From positions 198,904 through 262,903 of the forward strand of contig BAABNI010000005.1 of the NCBI GenBank assembly GCA_040365065.1: a stretch of DNA of 64,000 nt. The letters run 5' to 3'. Shown here in pieces: positions 24,885-33,941 of the stretch. Numbering within the stretch: position 1 is the stretch's first letter; the number at the start of each line of letters is the position of its first letter. Under the pieces are notes generated by a model. The model was not told where the DNA came from. It saw only the letters and a list, made by a program, of their open reading frames with translations, and searched no databases. Source of the DNA: Pelagadaptatus aseana. GTDB lineage: Bacteria > Pseudomonadota > Gammaproteobacteria > Pseudomonadales > Cellvibrionaceae. A program made the translations under genes and the position numbers.

Positions 24885-24943
24885 TCGATTTTTCTTTTTA
24901 GGTTATTGTTTTTAAAGTGTTTTTTAAAGGCTTTGTGGTGCGG

Positions 24944-25642
24944 TTACAGGCTGGCAAGGTATTCTGGCACCACTTCCGTGGCCGGGCCGTAGATGGCCTG
25001 ATCGAACTGGGAGCCATTGCTGGATGGCTCAAGGTTCAGCTCCACGGTGTGGGCTCCGGACATCTTGGCGAGTTGATGAAAGCCGGCCGCGGGGTAGACG
25101 TTGCCCGAGGTGCCAATGGAGATAAACAGGTCGCACTGGCTTAATTCTCTCTCGATGATATCCATATACAGAGGTATTTCCCCGAACCAGACAATGTGCG
25201 GGCGCAAATTACCCGGTTGTTGGCAGCAGGGGCAGGGTGTATCCACCGCAGTTTCACCATGGCAGGAGAATATCCGGTTTGAATCCATGCAGCGGACCTG
25301 CATCAGCTCGCCGTGCATATGTAACAGGTTCTGGCTGCCCGCCTGTTCGTGCAGGTTGTCGACATTCTGGGTGATCAGGGTAAAGCGACCGGCAAAGCCT
25401 TTTTCAAAGTCGGCCAGCGCCCGATGGCCGGCATTGGGCTCGATGCCGTTGAGTAGTTGCTGGCGTCGCTGGTTGTAAAACCGGTGCACCAGTTCAGGGT
25501 CGCGCTCAAACGCCTCCGGGGTGGCCACATCCTCGACCCGATGATCCTCCCAGAGGCCGTCAGCGGCGCGGAAGGTACGAATGCCGGATTCAGCGGAGAT
25601 TCCGGCCCCGGTGAGCACAACAATGTGCGAATATCTACTCAT
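24944..25642 (-). CDS. cobB: NAD-dependent protein deacylase (sirtuin)
   Basis: 232 residues. Removes acetyl and acyl groups from lysines using NAD+. Motifs: GAGISAESGIRTFR (NAD binding, residues 12-25), TQNVDNLHEQAG (near 94), and LHMHGE with the catalytic His. FYNQRR near residue 57 carries the Tyr-x2-Arg pair of class III sirtuins that accept succinyl and malonyl groups. Zinc ligands are in VRCMDSN...SCHGE...CPCCQQ. The stop of the preceding binding-protein gene overlaps its start (ATGA), so the two are translationally coupled. Confidence 0.93.
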   Translation of the reverse strand: MSRYSHIVVLTGAGISAESGIRTFRAADGLWEDHRVEDVATPEAFERDPELVHRFYNQRRQQLLNGIEPNAGHRALADFEKGFAGRFTLITQNVDNLHEQAGSQNLLHMHGELMQVRCMDSNRIFSCHGETAVDTPCPCCQQPGNLRPHIVWFGEIPLYMDIIERELSQCDLFISIGTSGNVYPAAGFHQLAKMSGAHTVELNLEPSSNGSQFDQAIYGPATEVVPEYLASL

Positions 25643-26445
25643 GGGGTTTCATTCCGGCCGACTTGTCTCAAGCTGTCTGGCATGGGCATTTTCTGTCCGG
25701 GGAAATAACTTGCCCAGATTCTGTCCAGAGTGCCGTCTTGTGCCATGCGGATCAGATTTATGTTTATCTCGTCTGCGCGATTGGCCAGTGGTGAGTTTTT
25801 GCTGATGGCGATCAGGGCAGTATCCCACTGGTCCAGCACCAAGGGCGCGAGTTCAATATCCGGGTAGTCCCGATTAAGGTTGGCCAGTAGACCACCATAG
25901 GAGGGAAAGGCATCAATTCGGCCAGCGGCCAGCATCTTGGGCAATTGCCCTTCAACCAGTATCTGGTGCCGCTTGAGGCGGCTGTCACGGTCAAATCGTG
26001 GTGAGTAGACGTAACCGTTAACGGAACCAATCTGAAAGTCGTACAGGTCTTCGTATGTCTGCAGTTTGTGGGAGTCCGCTTTGCGAGTTACAAAATAAAT
26101 GGGAACGGGGTTGCTCCAAGTTTGAACCGGCACAATAAATTCGCTTCTTTCCGGGGTGACCGCAATAAACACCATCAGATCCAGTTCTCCGCTGAAGAGC
26201 ATGCGGGTGCAGCGTTTGAATGGGCACACCTGATGATCTGTTTGCAGGCCCATTCTTGAGGCCAGTTCGTCGACGATGTCACGGTTCATGCCGGATATCA
26301 GGCCCCGGTGATCCATTTCGGTGAAATGCATCTTGTGTTGATTGCCGTGTTTGATGATCACGTCATCCGCTGCCAGCGCCAGTGATACTGGCGCCGTGAT
26401 GCAGATCATCAACAGGGTATTGATCAGGTATTGAATCCGGGGCAC
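25639..26445 (-). CDS. Periplasmic solute-binding (type 3-like) protein
   Basis: 268 residues from a GTG start, with signal peptide LINTLLMICITAPVSLALA. The mature protein has the two-lobed type 3 pattern: GLISGMNRDIVDELASRMGL, FKRCTRMLFSGELDLMVFIAVTPER, YEDLYDFQIGSVNGYVYSP, and AGRIDAFPSYGGLL. No permease or ATPase gene is near, so it may sense rather than transport. It lies between trhP (39-base gap) and cobB (overlap), probably one transcript. Similar proteins occur at 5797-7170 and 29267-30085. Confidence 0.85.
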   Translation of the reverse strand: MPRIQYLINTLLMICITAPVSLALAADDVIIKHGNQHKMHFTEMDHRGLISGMNRDIVDELASRMGLQTDHQVCPFKRCTRMLFSGELDLMVFIAVTPERSEFIVPVQTWSNPVPIYFVTRKADSHKLQTYEDLYDFQIGSVNGYVYSPRFDRDSRLKRHQILVEGQLPKMLAAGRIDAFPSYGGLLANLNRDYPDIELAPLVLDQWDTALIAISKNSPLANRADEININLIRMAQDGTLDRIWASYFPGQKMPMPDSLRQVGRNETP

Positions 26446-26484
26446 TTAAATTTCCGTCAGGCAGGATGTAACAGAGCCTTGTTA

Positions 26485-27834
26485 TTACAAATGTCTCATC
26501 AGCATGGCATAGCCGCCGTCATCAGACAACGGGATGTCCGTTGGCACCGGAATGCGAACCTTATGGCCCGAGCCCGGGGCAACATCAATGGCTTCGCCCT
26601 TGCTGTTTTCCAGTGTGTCCAGAGAGAACTGCAGATTGCCTGCCGGTGTAATCAGTTCCAGTCGATCGTTGCGCTCGAAGCGATTTTTGACATCGAGGGT
26701 TAACCAGCCGCTGCTGGCATCGTAGTTAATGGCTTCCCCGACAAACTGTTGGTTCATGGTGGAGTTGCCGTTTTCGTAGTTCTGGTATTCGTTGGGAACG
26801 TGGCGGCGGTAAAAGCCTTCGGTGTAACCGCGGTTGGCCAGATGCTCCAGTTCGCCCATCAGATTCATATCGAAGCTCTTGCCGGCAAGGGCGTCGTCGA
26901 TGGCGCGCCGGTAGGTCTGGGCGGTGCGGCCCACATAATAATGGGACTTGGTACGCCCCTCGATTTTGAGTGAGTGAATGCCCATTTTCACAAGACGCTC
27001 GACGTGCTGTACCGCGCGAAGGTCCTTGGAATTCATGATGTAGGTGCCGTGTTCATCCTCGTAAGCGGGCATGTACTCACCGGGGCGGCTGCGCTCCTGT
27101 AACAGTACGGCCAGTTCATCCTGTTGCTCGTTGGCATCGGCTGAGGTGTTTGGATCAAAGCTTTGTGCGCCGGGGGCGGAGTCAACGGCAATCAGATCGC
27201 CGGTTTCCGTCTCAGTGGCAGCGTGAGCATTGTACTGCCAGCGACAGGAATTGGTGCAGGCCCCCTGATTGGAGTCACGGTGGGTCATATAGCCCGACAG
27301 CAGGCAGCGGCCTGAGTAGGCAATGCAAAGTGCGCCATGGACAAACACTTCCAGTTCCATCTCCGGGCAACGCTGACGGATTTCTTCAATTTCATCGAGG
27401 GATAATTCGCGGGATAAAATAACCCGTTCAATGCCCTGACGGTGCCAGAACTGGACCGTGGCGTAGTTGACGGCATTGGCCTGTACCGATAAATGCACCG
27501 GCATGTCGGGCCACTTTTCCCGTACCATCATGATCAGGCCGGGGTCGGACATGATCAGTGCGTCCGGGTTCATTTCGATGACCGGTTCCAGATCGCGCAG
27601 GTAGGTGCGCACCTTGTCATTGTGGGGTGACAGGTTGCTGGCCAGATAAAACTTCTTGCCCTGACTGTGAGCCTCGTCGACCGCGGAGGCCAGATTTTCA
27701 ATGCGGTTGAATTCGTTGTTGCGAACCCGAAGGCTGTAGCGCGGTTGTCCGGCATAGACAGCATCCGCGCCATAGGCAAAGGCGTAGCGCATACTTTTCA
27801 GGGTTCCGGCGGGGGAGAGAAGCTCTGTGCTCAT
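26485..27834 (-). CDS. trhP: Prephenate-dependent tRNA uridine(34) hydroxylase TrhP (YegQ, U32 family)
   Basis: 449 residues of the U32 peptidase-like family. N-terminal LLSPAGTLKSMRYAFAYGADAVYAGQPRYSLR is the YegQ signature. Cysteines in HGALCIAYSGRCLLSGY and NQGACTNSCRWQYN (near residues 170-195) fit an Fe-S site. YegQ/TrhP makes ho5U34 without oxygen using a prephenate-derived pathway, complementing the oxygen-dependent TrhO found at 19986-20915. The C-terminal 80 residues are the usual beta-barrel tail (AGNLQFSLDTLENSKGEAIDVAPGSGHKV). First gene of a trhP-binding protein-cobB run. Confidence 0.93.
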   Translation of the reverse strand: MSTELLSPAGTLKSMRYAFAYGADAVYAGQPRYSLRVRNNEFNRIENLASAVDEAHSQGKKFYLASNLSPHNDKVRTYLRDLEPVIEMNPDALIMSDPGLIMMVREKWPDMPVHLSVQANAVNYATVQFWHRQGIERVILSRELSLDEIEEIRQRCPEMELEVFVHGALCIAYSGRCLLSGYMTHRDSNQGACTNSCRWQYNAHAATETETGDLIAVDSAPGAQSFDPNTSADANEQQDELAVLLQERSRPGEYMPAYEDEHGTYIMNSKDLRAVQHVERLVKMGIHSLKIEGRTKSHYYVGRTAQTYRRAIDDALAGKSFDMNLMGELEHLANRGYTEGFYRRHVPNEYQNYENGNSTMNQQFVGEAINYDASSGWLTLDVKNRFERNDRLELITPAGNLQFSLDTLENSKGEAIDVAPGSGHKVRIPVPTDIPLSDDGGYAMLMRHL

Positions 27835-27892
27835 GTTGTAAACTCTTGAAACAGTAATAATCTAAGGCGGTTCTGGTTTGTGTCGTTCAGTT

Positions 27893-27922
27893 GGAGATCC
27901 CTCGCATTCGCTCGGGATGACG
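27893..27922. repeat. Half copy of the TGTCATCCCGA repeat
   Basis: GGAGATCCCTCGCATTCGCT followed by CGGGATGACG: the inverse of the left half of the family consensus. It lies in the 282-base gap between the divergent trhP and GGDEF genes. Confidence 0.65.
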
Positions 27923-27967
27923 TTCTGCGAAGCTATCAGGCTGACGCCCTGCGAATCTGTCAGTGTG

Positions 27968-27994
27968 GCAGGTTTTTGCTCCTGCAAAACCTGC
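27968..27994. repeat. Hairpin sharing its core with the repeat at 4947
   Basis: GCAGGTTTT (27968-27976) pairs perfectly with AAAACCTGC (27986-27994). Its core is the exact inverse of the 16 bases at 4962-4977, so this is a second small repeat family. Confidence 0.55.
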
Positions 27995-28116
27995 ATACAC
28001 GCCATCCATGGCGATAACGACCGCAGGGCGGAAGAATCTCTTTGACAACAAAAAGCCAAATTTTACGCTAAATCGGCCGATAATTCAGAAATAGATAATC
28101 TCTTTGGAGTACCCGG

Positions 28117-29220
28117 GTGGGCCTTGAACAGGAAAATGCGCGATTGCAGCAGACATTGAAGCGTCTGTTGGAGCGATTGGAAGACAATCAGCGCATCAGT
28201 GACCATTTTCATACCTTCGAATTGCATCTGCTGGGCTGCAAGAGTCTGGCGGAGCTGCTGGAGTGTATGCTCAATGAGGCGCTGGATCATTTCAGCCTGT
28301 CGGATGTGAGTCTGATTCTGGTGGACTCCGATTACAGTCTCAAAGGGGTGCTCGAATACCTGCAATTGGGTATTTATGGCAATCGGTTGCAGTTGCGCCA
28401 CAGTGACGATTTCGCCATGACCCTGTATGGCAACAAATACGACGTATTGCTCGATGTGTTGGACCCGCTTGCCGCCGGCCGCCTGTTTCCCAACAGTGCA
28501 GAAGTTAAGTCGGCTGCGCTGTTGCCACTGGAACGACATGGGGTGCTGATTGGCAGTTTGCATTTGGGCAGTAATTCGGCCGAACGATTTACTCGCGACA
28601 AGGGGGTGGATTTTCTGTCGTTTCTTGCTTCAATTTGTGGTGTCTGTATTGAAAATGCTCTGGCCCGTGAGCATCTGCGCTATCAGTCCCAGATCGATAT
28701 GCTGACCCAGGTGCGCAATCGCATGAGTTTTGATGCCGAGTTCGCCAAAGAACTGGAGCGCACTCAGCGCGGCGATGATCATTTGACCTGTCTGTTTGTG
28801 GATCTGGATCACTTTAAGAGCATTAACGACCAATACGGTCACACGGCAGGAGATAACTGCCTGCGCGCCGCTGCCGATGCCATTGCCGGGCAGCTGAGAA
28901 AAACCGACCTGGTGGCCCGCTATGGGGGTGAAGAATTTGTGGTGCTGTTGCCTCGTTGCGATGAAGAGTCGGGCATGGTTACTGCCGAGAGGATTCGCGC
29001 CGCAATTGAGCAGTTGCGGGTGGATCACATTGCCGGTGATGGCTGCATTCGGCCGACTGCGTCGCTGGGGCTTTCGACCTGGCATCCGGTGGGTGAAAAG
29101 CGCACGGATTTACAGAAATTGGGTGTGCGTCTGCTCAATACCGCCGATGAAGCCATGTACGAGGCCAAGCGCGATGGCCGCAATCGGGTCGTGTTCAAGC
29201 CCTTCTACTATCTGGTGTGA
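28117..29220 (+). CDS. Diguanylate cyclase with N-terminal DUF484/GAF-like sensor
   Basis: 367 residues from a GTG start with GGAG upstream. Residues 1-40 are coiled coil. Residues 45-190 match a DUF484/GAF-like sensor (LLPLERHGVLIGSLHLGS, VDFLSFLASICGVCIENALAREHL). Residues 200-365 are a GGDEF domain: DMLTQVRNRMSFDAEF, FVDLDHFKSINDQYGHTAGDNCL, and the active-site RYGGEEFVVLLPR. An RKTD motif five residues before GGEEF is an intact product-inhibition I-site. It should make c-di-GMP in the cytosol. ComFB and the c-di-GMP-regulated pilus ATPase MshE lie nearby. Confidence 0.92.
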   Translation: MGLEQENARLQQTLKRLLERLEDNQRISDHFHTFELHLLGCKSLAELLECMLNEALDHFSLSDVSLILVDSDYSLKGVLEYLQLGIYGNRLQLRHSDDFAMTLYGNKYDVLLDVLDPLAAGRLFPNSAEVKSAALLPLERHGVLIGSLHLGSNSAERFTRDKGVDFLSFLASICGVCIENALAREHLRYQSQIDMLTQVRNRMSFDAEFAKELERTQRGDDHLTCLFVDLDHFKSINDQYGHTAGDNCLRAAADAIAGQLRKTDLVARYGGEEFVVLLPRCDEESGMVTAERIRAAIEQLRVDHIAGDGCIRPTASLGLSTWHPVGEKRTDLQKLGVRLLNTADEAMYEAKRDGRNRVVFKPFYYLV

Positions 29221-29266
29221 TACAGTTAGGGTGTTTTCTTACTTTTGAGTCAGGGGCGGCTGTTTT

Positions 29267-30085
29267 ATGCTCAGGTCCAAGTTTGTTGCGTTGATGTTGT
29301 TGGTGTTGTCTGCATCCGTTTGCGGATCTGAGGTTTTGCCAGGCAAACTGGTGCTTGCCTCAACCGATTGGTGCCCTTACGCCTGCGCCCGAGCCGGAAA
29401 GCATTCTGATGCCAATACCCAGCAGGGTATTGTAGTGGAATATCTGGCAGAGATTCTGGGTGACCGGGGGGTTGAGCTTGAAGTTCAGTTTTACCCCTGG
29501 AGCCGGGCCGTCGCCAATGCCCGACAGGGCAACAATATTCACGGCCTTCTGACCGCTGTGCCGGCCGAGGCGCCGGGTCTGTTGTTTACCTCGGTACCCA
29601 CCATGTCTTACGGTACCTGTGTATTTACCCGGGAAAATTCAGGCTGGCAGTATCAGGGGCTGACTTCTCTTGAGGAATTGCGCATCGGCTATATTCAGGA
29701 TTACAGCTACGGTGCGCTGATGGATGCATACATCAACACCCATGCCGATAGCGACCAGTTGATGGTGATTACCAGTATGGGCGGTGTCAAACAGCTCTCC
29801 CGCATCCTTCAGGCCGGGCGTATTGGCGGTTTTGTCTCTGATCCTCTGGTGGCATTGAATGAGCTGTCGGCCTCTGACATCAGTTTGAAAGTCAGTGCCT
29901 GCTTTGAGCAGTATCCCTTCTTCTTGGCACTTAACCCGGATAATGAGTGGTCGGCGGCTTTGATCAAGTGGTTGAATCAGGCGTTTGCGGATGAAACGCA
30001 AAAATTGAGGCTGGCCAAGTTGATCGGTGGTTATATTGATACGTCCATCGAATTACCGTTGGATTTTCCCGCTGCCGGGCAATAA
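29267..30085 (+). CDS. Periplasmic solute-binding (type 3-like) protein
   Basis: 272 residues with signal peptide FVALMLLVLSASVCGS. The mature N terminus LVLASTDWCPYACARAG carries two nearby cysteines. It continues with QGIVVEYLAEILGDRGVELEVQFYPWSRAVANARQG, the usual lobe-1 pattern, and LQAGRIGGFVSDPLVA in lobe 2. It starts 46 bases after the diguanylate cyclase gene, so the two may be co-transcribed. No ABC transporter genes are near; a ligand-sensing role feeding the cyclase is conceivable but not shown. Its end overlaps the convergent cyclotransferase by 33 bases. Confidence 0.83.
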   Translation: MLRSKFVALMLLVLSASVCGSEVLPGKLVLASTDWCPYACARAGKHSDANTQQGIVVEYLAEILGDRGVELEVQFYPWSRAVANARQGNNIHGLLTAVPAEAPGLLFTSVPTMSYGTCVFTRENSGWQYQGLTSLEELRIGYIQDYSYGALMDAYINTHADSDQLMVITSMGGVKQLSRILQAGRIGGFVSDPLVALNELSASDISLKVSACFEQYPFFLALNPDNEWSAALIKWLNQAFADETQKLRLAKLIGGYIDTSIELPLDFPAAGQ

Positions 30086-30844
30086 CTCGAGCTGGTAGAG
30101 GTGTTGCCAGTATTTTCCGGTTACCCACAGAGTGTTGCTGCTGTTGTCCCAGGCAATGCCGTTCAGTACGGCTTCATTCTGGTATGAGCGGTTTTCATCG
30201 ACCAGTTTGCGCAAATTAAGATGCGCTGTGACTTCGCCAGTGTCTGGGTCTATCTGGATAACTTGATGGTTGTGCCAGATATTGGCCCACAGGTGATTAC
30301 TGGTGGCGGTCAGGTCGTTTAGCCGGGTTACCGGCTCTCCTTCCGCTCTGATCTGGATTGACCGCTTCGGAGAGAGGGTTTCCGGGTGGTAAAAAGTGAT
30401 GGTGTCGCTACCGTTACTGATTGCCAGATCTTCTCGCCAGAGTGACAGTCCCCAGCCCTCACCATGGATGCGATAGGTTCGGTCCAGTTCCAGTGAATGT
30501 TTTCGCCAGCGATACACGCGCCCGGATTTCCAAGTCAACCCGTAAAGGTAGTCGCCCATCAGCGCGATGCCCTCGGCAAATTCATGGGCCGGGTAGCGGA
30601 ACTGAGTCAGTGCCCGGACTTGCTGTTTGTCCCTGCGCTGTAACAGCGATCGGCCATACAGGCCGCTGGATTCCCACAGGGTGTTATCTTCAATAACCAA
30701 TCCCTGAGTGAACAGCTGCGGATCGTGAGGCAGCTTTTGCAGGACTTTGTAGGGCAGTTGCGGGCCTAATGGTTGCGCCGCGGCAATCAGTGGCAGCTGG
30801 CACAGCGCGAGCAGGAAAAGCGTTGGGATCAATCGGTAGTGCAT
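30053..30844 (-). CDS. Glutaminyl-peptide cyclotransferase (glutamine cyclotransferase, beta-propeller type)
   Basis: About 263 residues from the ATG that starts MHYRLIPTLFLLALCQLPLIAAA, a clean signal peptide; an ATG 27 bases upstream is possible. Converts N-terminal glutamine of exported proteins to pyroglutamate. Family motifs: LPHDPQLFTQGLVIEDNTLWESSGLYGRS, FAEGIALMGDYLYGLTWKSGRVYRW, GEGWGLSLWREDLAISNGSDTI, LNDLTATSNHLWANIW, and VLNGIAWDNSSNTLWVTGKYW. These are the five-bladed propeller repeats of the plant and bacterial QC family. Acts in the periplasm. Confidence 0.9.
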   Translation of the reverse strand: MHYRLIPTLFLLALCQLPLIAAAQPLGPQLPYKVLQKLPHDPQLFTQGLVIEDNTLWESSGLYGRSLLQRRDKQQVRALTQFRYPAHEFAEGIALMGDYLYGLTWKSGRVYRWRKHSLELDRTYRIHGEGWGLSLWREDLAISNGSDTITFYHPETLSPKRSIQIRAEGEPVTRLNDLTATSNHLWANIWHNHQVIQIDPDTGEVTAHLNLRKLVDENRSYQNEAVLNGIAWDNSSNTLWVTGKYWQHLYQLELLPGSGKIQR

Positions 30845-30890
30845 GGCAAGGGCGGTGTGATACACCGCCATAGATGGGTTGCGGCGTGAA

Positions 30891-31220
30891 TCATTCCTGA
30901 GGTTGTTCGGCCATTGCTCGAGCGGCTTCCCGCTCTTCAACATAGGCAATGGCATCGCTGACGGCTTTACTGACTTTTTCTTCAATTTCGGCTAACTCTT
31001 GGGTCGACATAAAAAAGGTCATGTCGACATCGTGACGAATGTAGCGCGGCGGTAGACGATTGAGTGCAACACAGGCTGCGTCGGCGAGAAAGTCACCGTC
31101 GGTGCGGCTGCGCTCACTGGTTTTCTGGAGTTCGACCAATACCAGATTTTCGTAATAGTTGTGTACTGAGTCGACTCCACTGGCGATGTGTTCGACTCGT
31201 TGTCCTGCGCCGAGTAGCAT
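30891..31220 (-). CDS. comFB: ComFB family protein (late competence / cyclic-dinucleotide receptor family)
   Basis: 109 residues. The ComFB pattern is clear: VHNYYENLVLVELQKTSE near residue 20, then DFLADAACVALNRLPPRYIRHDVDMTFFMS. A helical, acidic C terminus follows. ComFB-domain proteins have recently been reported as c-di-nucleotide receptors in cyanobacteria and elsewhere. Here the gene lies between a diguanylate cyclase and the MSHA pilus locus, which fits that role, although binding is not shown. CTAAGGAGAACATC before the ATG is one of the strongest ribosome-binding sites in the window. Confidence 0.88.
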   Translation of the reverse strand: MLLGAGQRVEHIASGVDSVHNYYENLVLVELQKTSERSRTDGDFLADAACVALNRLPPRYIRHDVDMTFFMSTQELAEIEEKVSKAVSDAIAYVEEREAARAMAEQPQE

Positions 31221-31293
31221 GATGTTCTCCTTAGGCCTTGTTTCTTATGTTTCCAGTGTAGTCCTTTTGTTGCCGCTTGTTGATGCTATCGCG

Positions 31294-33372
31294 CTATCTC
31301 TTTTTACGAATCAGATCCCGGATCTGGAACCGGGCCGGGTTTAATGCCTTTTGCAGCTCGCGCCCCATGGGCATGGGGTCGCCATTGATCTGGGCGGCGA
31401 GCATCATGGAGCACAGTGGAATATAGGCCAGTCCCCGTGAGCCATAACCGGTGCTGATGAAAAGGTTGGGGTGGTAGGGGCCGGGGCGGGGTATCTCCGA
31501 GCGCGCGTTTTTGCGCAGCAGCTGGAAGTCCTGATCAAAGGCCTCGCTGTTGGGGGCCGGGCCGGTCAGTGGCAGGTAATCGGGACTGGTGCAGCGCAGT
31601 GCAGCTCGCCCATCGACATCGTCGGCAGTGAATGCTGAGTTTGTCAGACCGGGAAATTGCTCGCGCAGGCGCTGCAGATTCTGACGGTGATCGTCTGCGG
31701 TGGTGGCGGTTGACAGGCTGCCAAGATCAAAACTGGCCCCGAGGCAGTGGTGATCATGGTGTGCCGGGGCAATATAGCCCTCGCCGCACAGGACGGTTTT
31801 AAGTCGGCGGCTGCTCGGGTCGGCTGGGATTTGAGTGATCTGTCCGCGCACCGGTTTCAGTGGCAGTTCCCGGGTCTGGGAGAAGCTCTGGCTGGCGTTA
31901 GCGCAGCAAATAATGGCGGTAGTTGCGCTGGCAATGCATTGATTGTCGCCGTCGAGCAGCTGCCATTGATCATCACGGTGTTGCAGGTTTGAGACAGGCT
32001 GATCGAATTGGGCGTTGATGCGCGGGTGTTGCAGCAAATGCTCGCAGACCAGCGGAGGGATCAGCCAGCCGGAGCGCGGGAAAAACAGTCCGCCCTGCGC
32101 CAGATCAATGCCGGCAAGGGTGCTGGCTGTCTCTTTATCGATGCGCCTTGTCAGGTGTTCGCTTGATAATGCCTCGGCAATCAGTTGCTGCTGTTGTTCG
32201 GTTTTATCGCTCTGAGCCAGTTGGATAACGCCGCACTGTTCACCCAGTTGCGGCTGTTGTTGCCACAGTGGCGTGTAATGACGTTGGGCAAACTGCAGTG
32301 CCGCCAGATTGAAGTCGCTGAGGGTTTCTTGGCGGTGGGAGAGTTTGGCGTAGAGGATGCCCTGAGGGTTGCCCGAGGCTTCCTGCCCCGGTTTGCTGTG
32401 GCGCTCAATGACAGTGATCTGCCAGCCTTTGTCTGCCAGGTTGCGGGCAATTTGACAGCCGGCGAGGCCGGCGCCAATTACCAGCGCCTGCTTTTGCTTG
32501 GTGGGCTGGTCTTCGAGCGGGGCGCGCCTCTGGGAATAGTGCCAGGGTGCAGCATTAGGGCTGTTGAAATGGCTCTCCTTGAAGGTCTCTGGTTCGGGCA
32601 GGGTTGCTGGCGTGTCCAGGTGGCCGCGCAGCATGTCGCGCTTGTGGCCAAAGCCCTGAACCTTTTCGATGGCAAAGCCGCATTCCCTGAGGCCGCGCTT
32701 GACGATGCCCGCGGCGGTGAAGGTAGCAAAACTGGTGCCGGAGTGGCTCAGTTGCTGCATTCTCAAAAACAACTCCGGCTGCCACATATCGGGGTTTTTG
32801 GCGGGGGCAAAGCCGTCCAGAAACCAGGCATCAACCGGACACTGGGGCAGGCTGAAGGCGGGGTGGGTGCTTGCTAACAATTGTTCAAAGCCGTTGCTGG
32901 CGTCGTCAATAATCAGGGTCAGTTGTACGCGCCCGCCATCAAATAAAAGCGTATGAAAGCCGGGGCAGGGTTCGTCCGGATACTGCTCGCAGAGATTTTG
33001 GCTGAAGTAGGACAGCTCATCCCACAGTGAGAGGGCCCGGGATAATTCGGGTTTGGCAATGGGGTGCTTTTCTACGCTGATAAACTGCAGCTGCGCGTTT
33101 TCTGGCGCGGTTTGTTGCCACAGCTGCCATGCCGCCAGAAAGTTGAGGCCGGTACCAAAGCCGGTTTCAGCAATCACAAAGCGATCGCTGTCACCCAGTT
33201 GTTGCCAGCGTTGCGGCAGGTGGTTGTGTTGCAGAAAGACGTAGCGGGTTTCTTCCAGACCGTTGGCTTTGGAGAAGTAAACGTCGTCGAACTGGCTGGA
33301 AATGGGCTGGCCGTCGTCGCTCCATTGCAATTGGGCCAAGTGGCCCGGAGGGTGGTCGTGTTTGTCTGTCAT
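31294..33372 (-). CDS. mnmC: Bifunctional tRNA wobble-uridine enzyme MnmC
   Basis: 692 residues, both domains present. The N-terminal part (about 1-260) is the MnmC2 methyltransferase (FVIAETGFGTGLNFLAAW and DAWFLDGFAPAKNPDMW). The C-terminal part (about 290-690) is the MnmC1 FAD oxidoreductase (ALVIGAGLAGCQIARNLADKGWQITVIERH). Together they turn cmnm5(s2)U34 into mnm5(s2)U34 in tRNAs. It starts 2 bases after the flavodoxin stop, so the flavodoxin gene is upstream in the same transcript. The start is ATG 33372. Confidence 0.95.
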   Translation of the reverse strand: MTDKHDHPPGHLAQLQWSDDGQPISSQFDDVYFSKANGLEETRYVFLQHNHLPQRWQQLGDSDRFVIAETGFGTGLNFLAAWQLWQQTAPENAQLQFISVEKHPIAKPELSRALSLWDELSYFSQNLCEQYPDEPCPGFHTLLFDGGRVQLTLIIDDASNGFEQLLASTHPAFSLPQCPVDAWFLDGFAPAKNPDMWQPELFLRMQQLSHSGTSFATFTAAGIVKRGLRECGFAIEKVQGFGHKRDMLRGHLDTPATLPEPETFKESHFNSPNAAPWHYSQRRAPLEDQPTKQKQALVIGAGLAGCQIARNLADKGWQITVIERHSKPGQEASGNPQGILYAKLSHRQETLSDFNLAALQFAQRHYTPLWQQQPQLGEQCGVIQLAQSDKTEQQQQLIAEALSSEHLTRRIDKETASTLAGIDLAQGGLFFPRSGWLIPPLVCEHLLQHPRINAQFDQPVSNLQHRDDQWQLLDGDNQCIASATTAIICCANASQSFSQTRELPLKPVRGQITQIPADPSSRRLKTVLCGEGYIAPAHHDHHCLGASFDLGSLSTATTADDHRQNLQRLREQFPGLTNSAFTADDVDGRAALRCTSPDYLPLTGPAPNSEAFDQDFQLLRKNARSEIPRPGPYHPNLFISTGYGSRGLAYIPLCSMMLAAQINGDPMPMGRELQKALNPARFQIRDLIRKKR

Positions 33373-33374
33373 GG

Positions 33375-33911
33375 TTACAGGCCAAATTCATGATGCAGCT
33401 GGGCCACCCACTGGCGAATCCGGTCATCGCTCTGCTCAAACTGGGTTTCATCGTCCAGTGCCAGCCCAACAAAATGGCTTTGATCGGTGGTCAGGGCTTT
33501 GGATGCTTCGAATTCGTAGCCCTGATTGGGCCAGTGTCCAACCATCTCGGCGCCGCATTTGCGGGCTTTGTGATACAGATAGCCCATGGCATCGACAAAC
33601 CATTCCGGGTAGCCTTCTTGATCCCCCATGCCATAGACGGCCACTTTCTTGCCGGTCAGATCCAGCTCGTCGATGTCGTCCCAGATCTCTTCCCAGTCTT
33701 CCTGCAGTTCGCCGTAATCCCAGGTGGGAATGCCAAAGATAATAAAATCGTAGAAACCGGCTTCGACAATGGGGGTGTCGGTGATGTTGAAGGTGTCTAC
33801 TGCCGGCGCCCCGGGGGTCTGGCTGAAGGCTTGCTGGATCTTTTCGCCGGCCATTTCGGTGTAACAGGTGGAGCTGCCGTAAAACAGGCCTATGGGTGCC
33901 TTGGCGGTCAT
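33375..33911 (-). CDS. Long-chain flavodoxin
   Basis: 178 residues. The FMN phosphate loop is LFYGSSTCYTEMAGEKI (residues 9-25, a GSST variant), and the flavin-stacking loops are PTWDYGELQEDW near residue 63 and GMGDQEGYPEWFVDAMGYLY near residue 95. The roughly 20-residue insertion of long-chain flavodoxins is present, and the sequence is closest to FldB in general shape. It carries single electrons in the cytosol. Directly upstream of mnmC (2 bases), a common arrangement of unclear meaning. Confidence 0.92.
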   Translation of the reverse strand: MTAKAPIGLFYGSSTCYTEMAGEKIQQAFSQTPGAPAVDTFNITDTPIVEAGFYDFIIFGIPTWDYGELQEDWEEIWDDIDELDLTGKKVAVYGMGDQEGYPEWFVDAMGYLYHKARKCGAEMVGHWPNQGYEFEASKALTTDQSHFVGLALDDETQFEQSDDRIRQWVAQLHHEFGL

Positions 33912-33941
33912 AAATCGTACTTCCAGTGGGCAAAGGGGGGA

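Noticed and set aside
29267..30085. An ABC transporter operon around the binding proteins
   Set aside because: No permease or ATPase gene lies next to any of the three binding-protein-like genes in the window.
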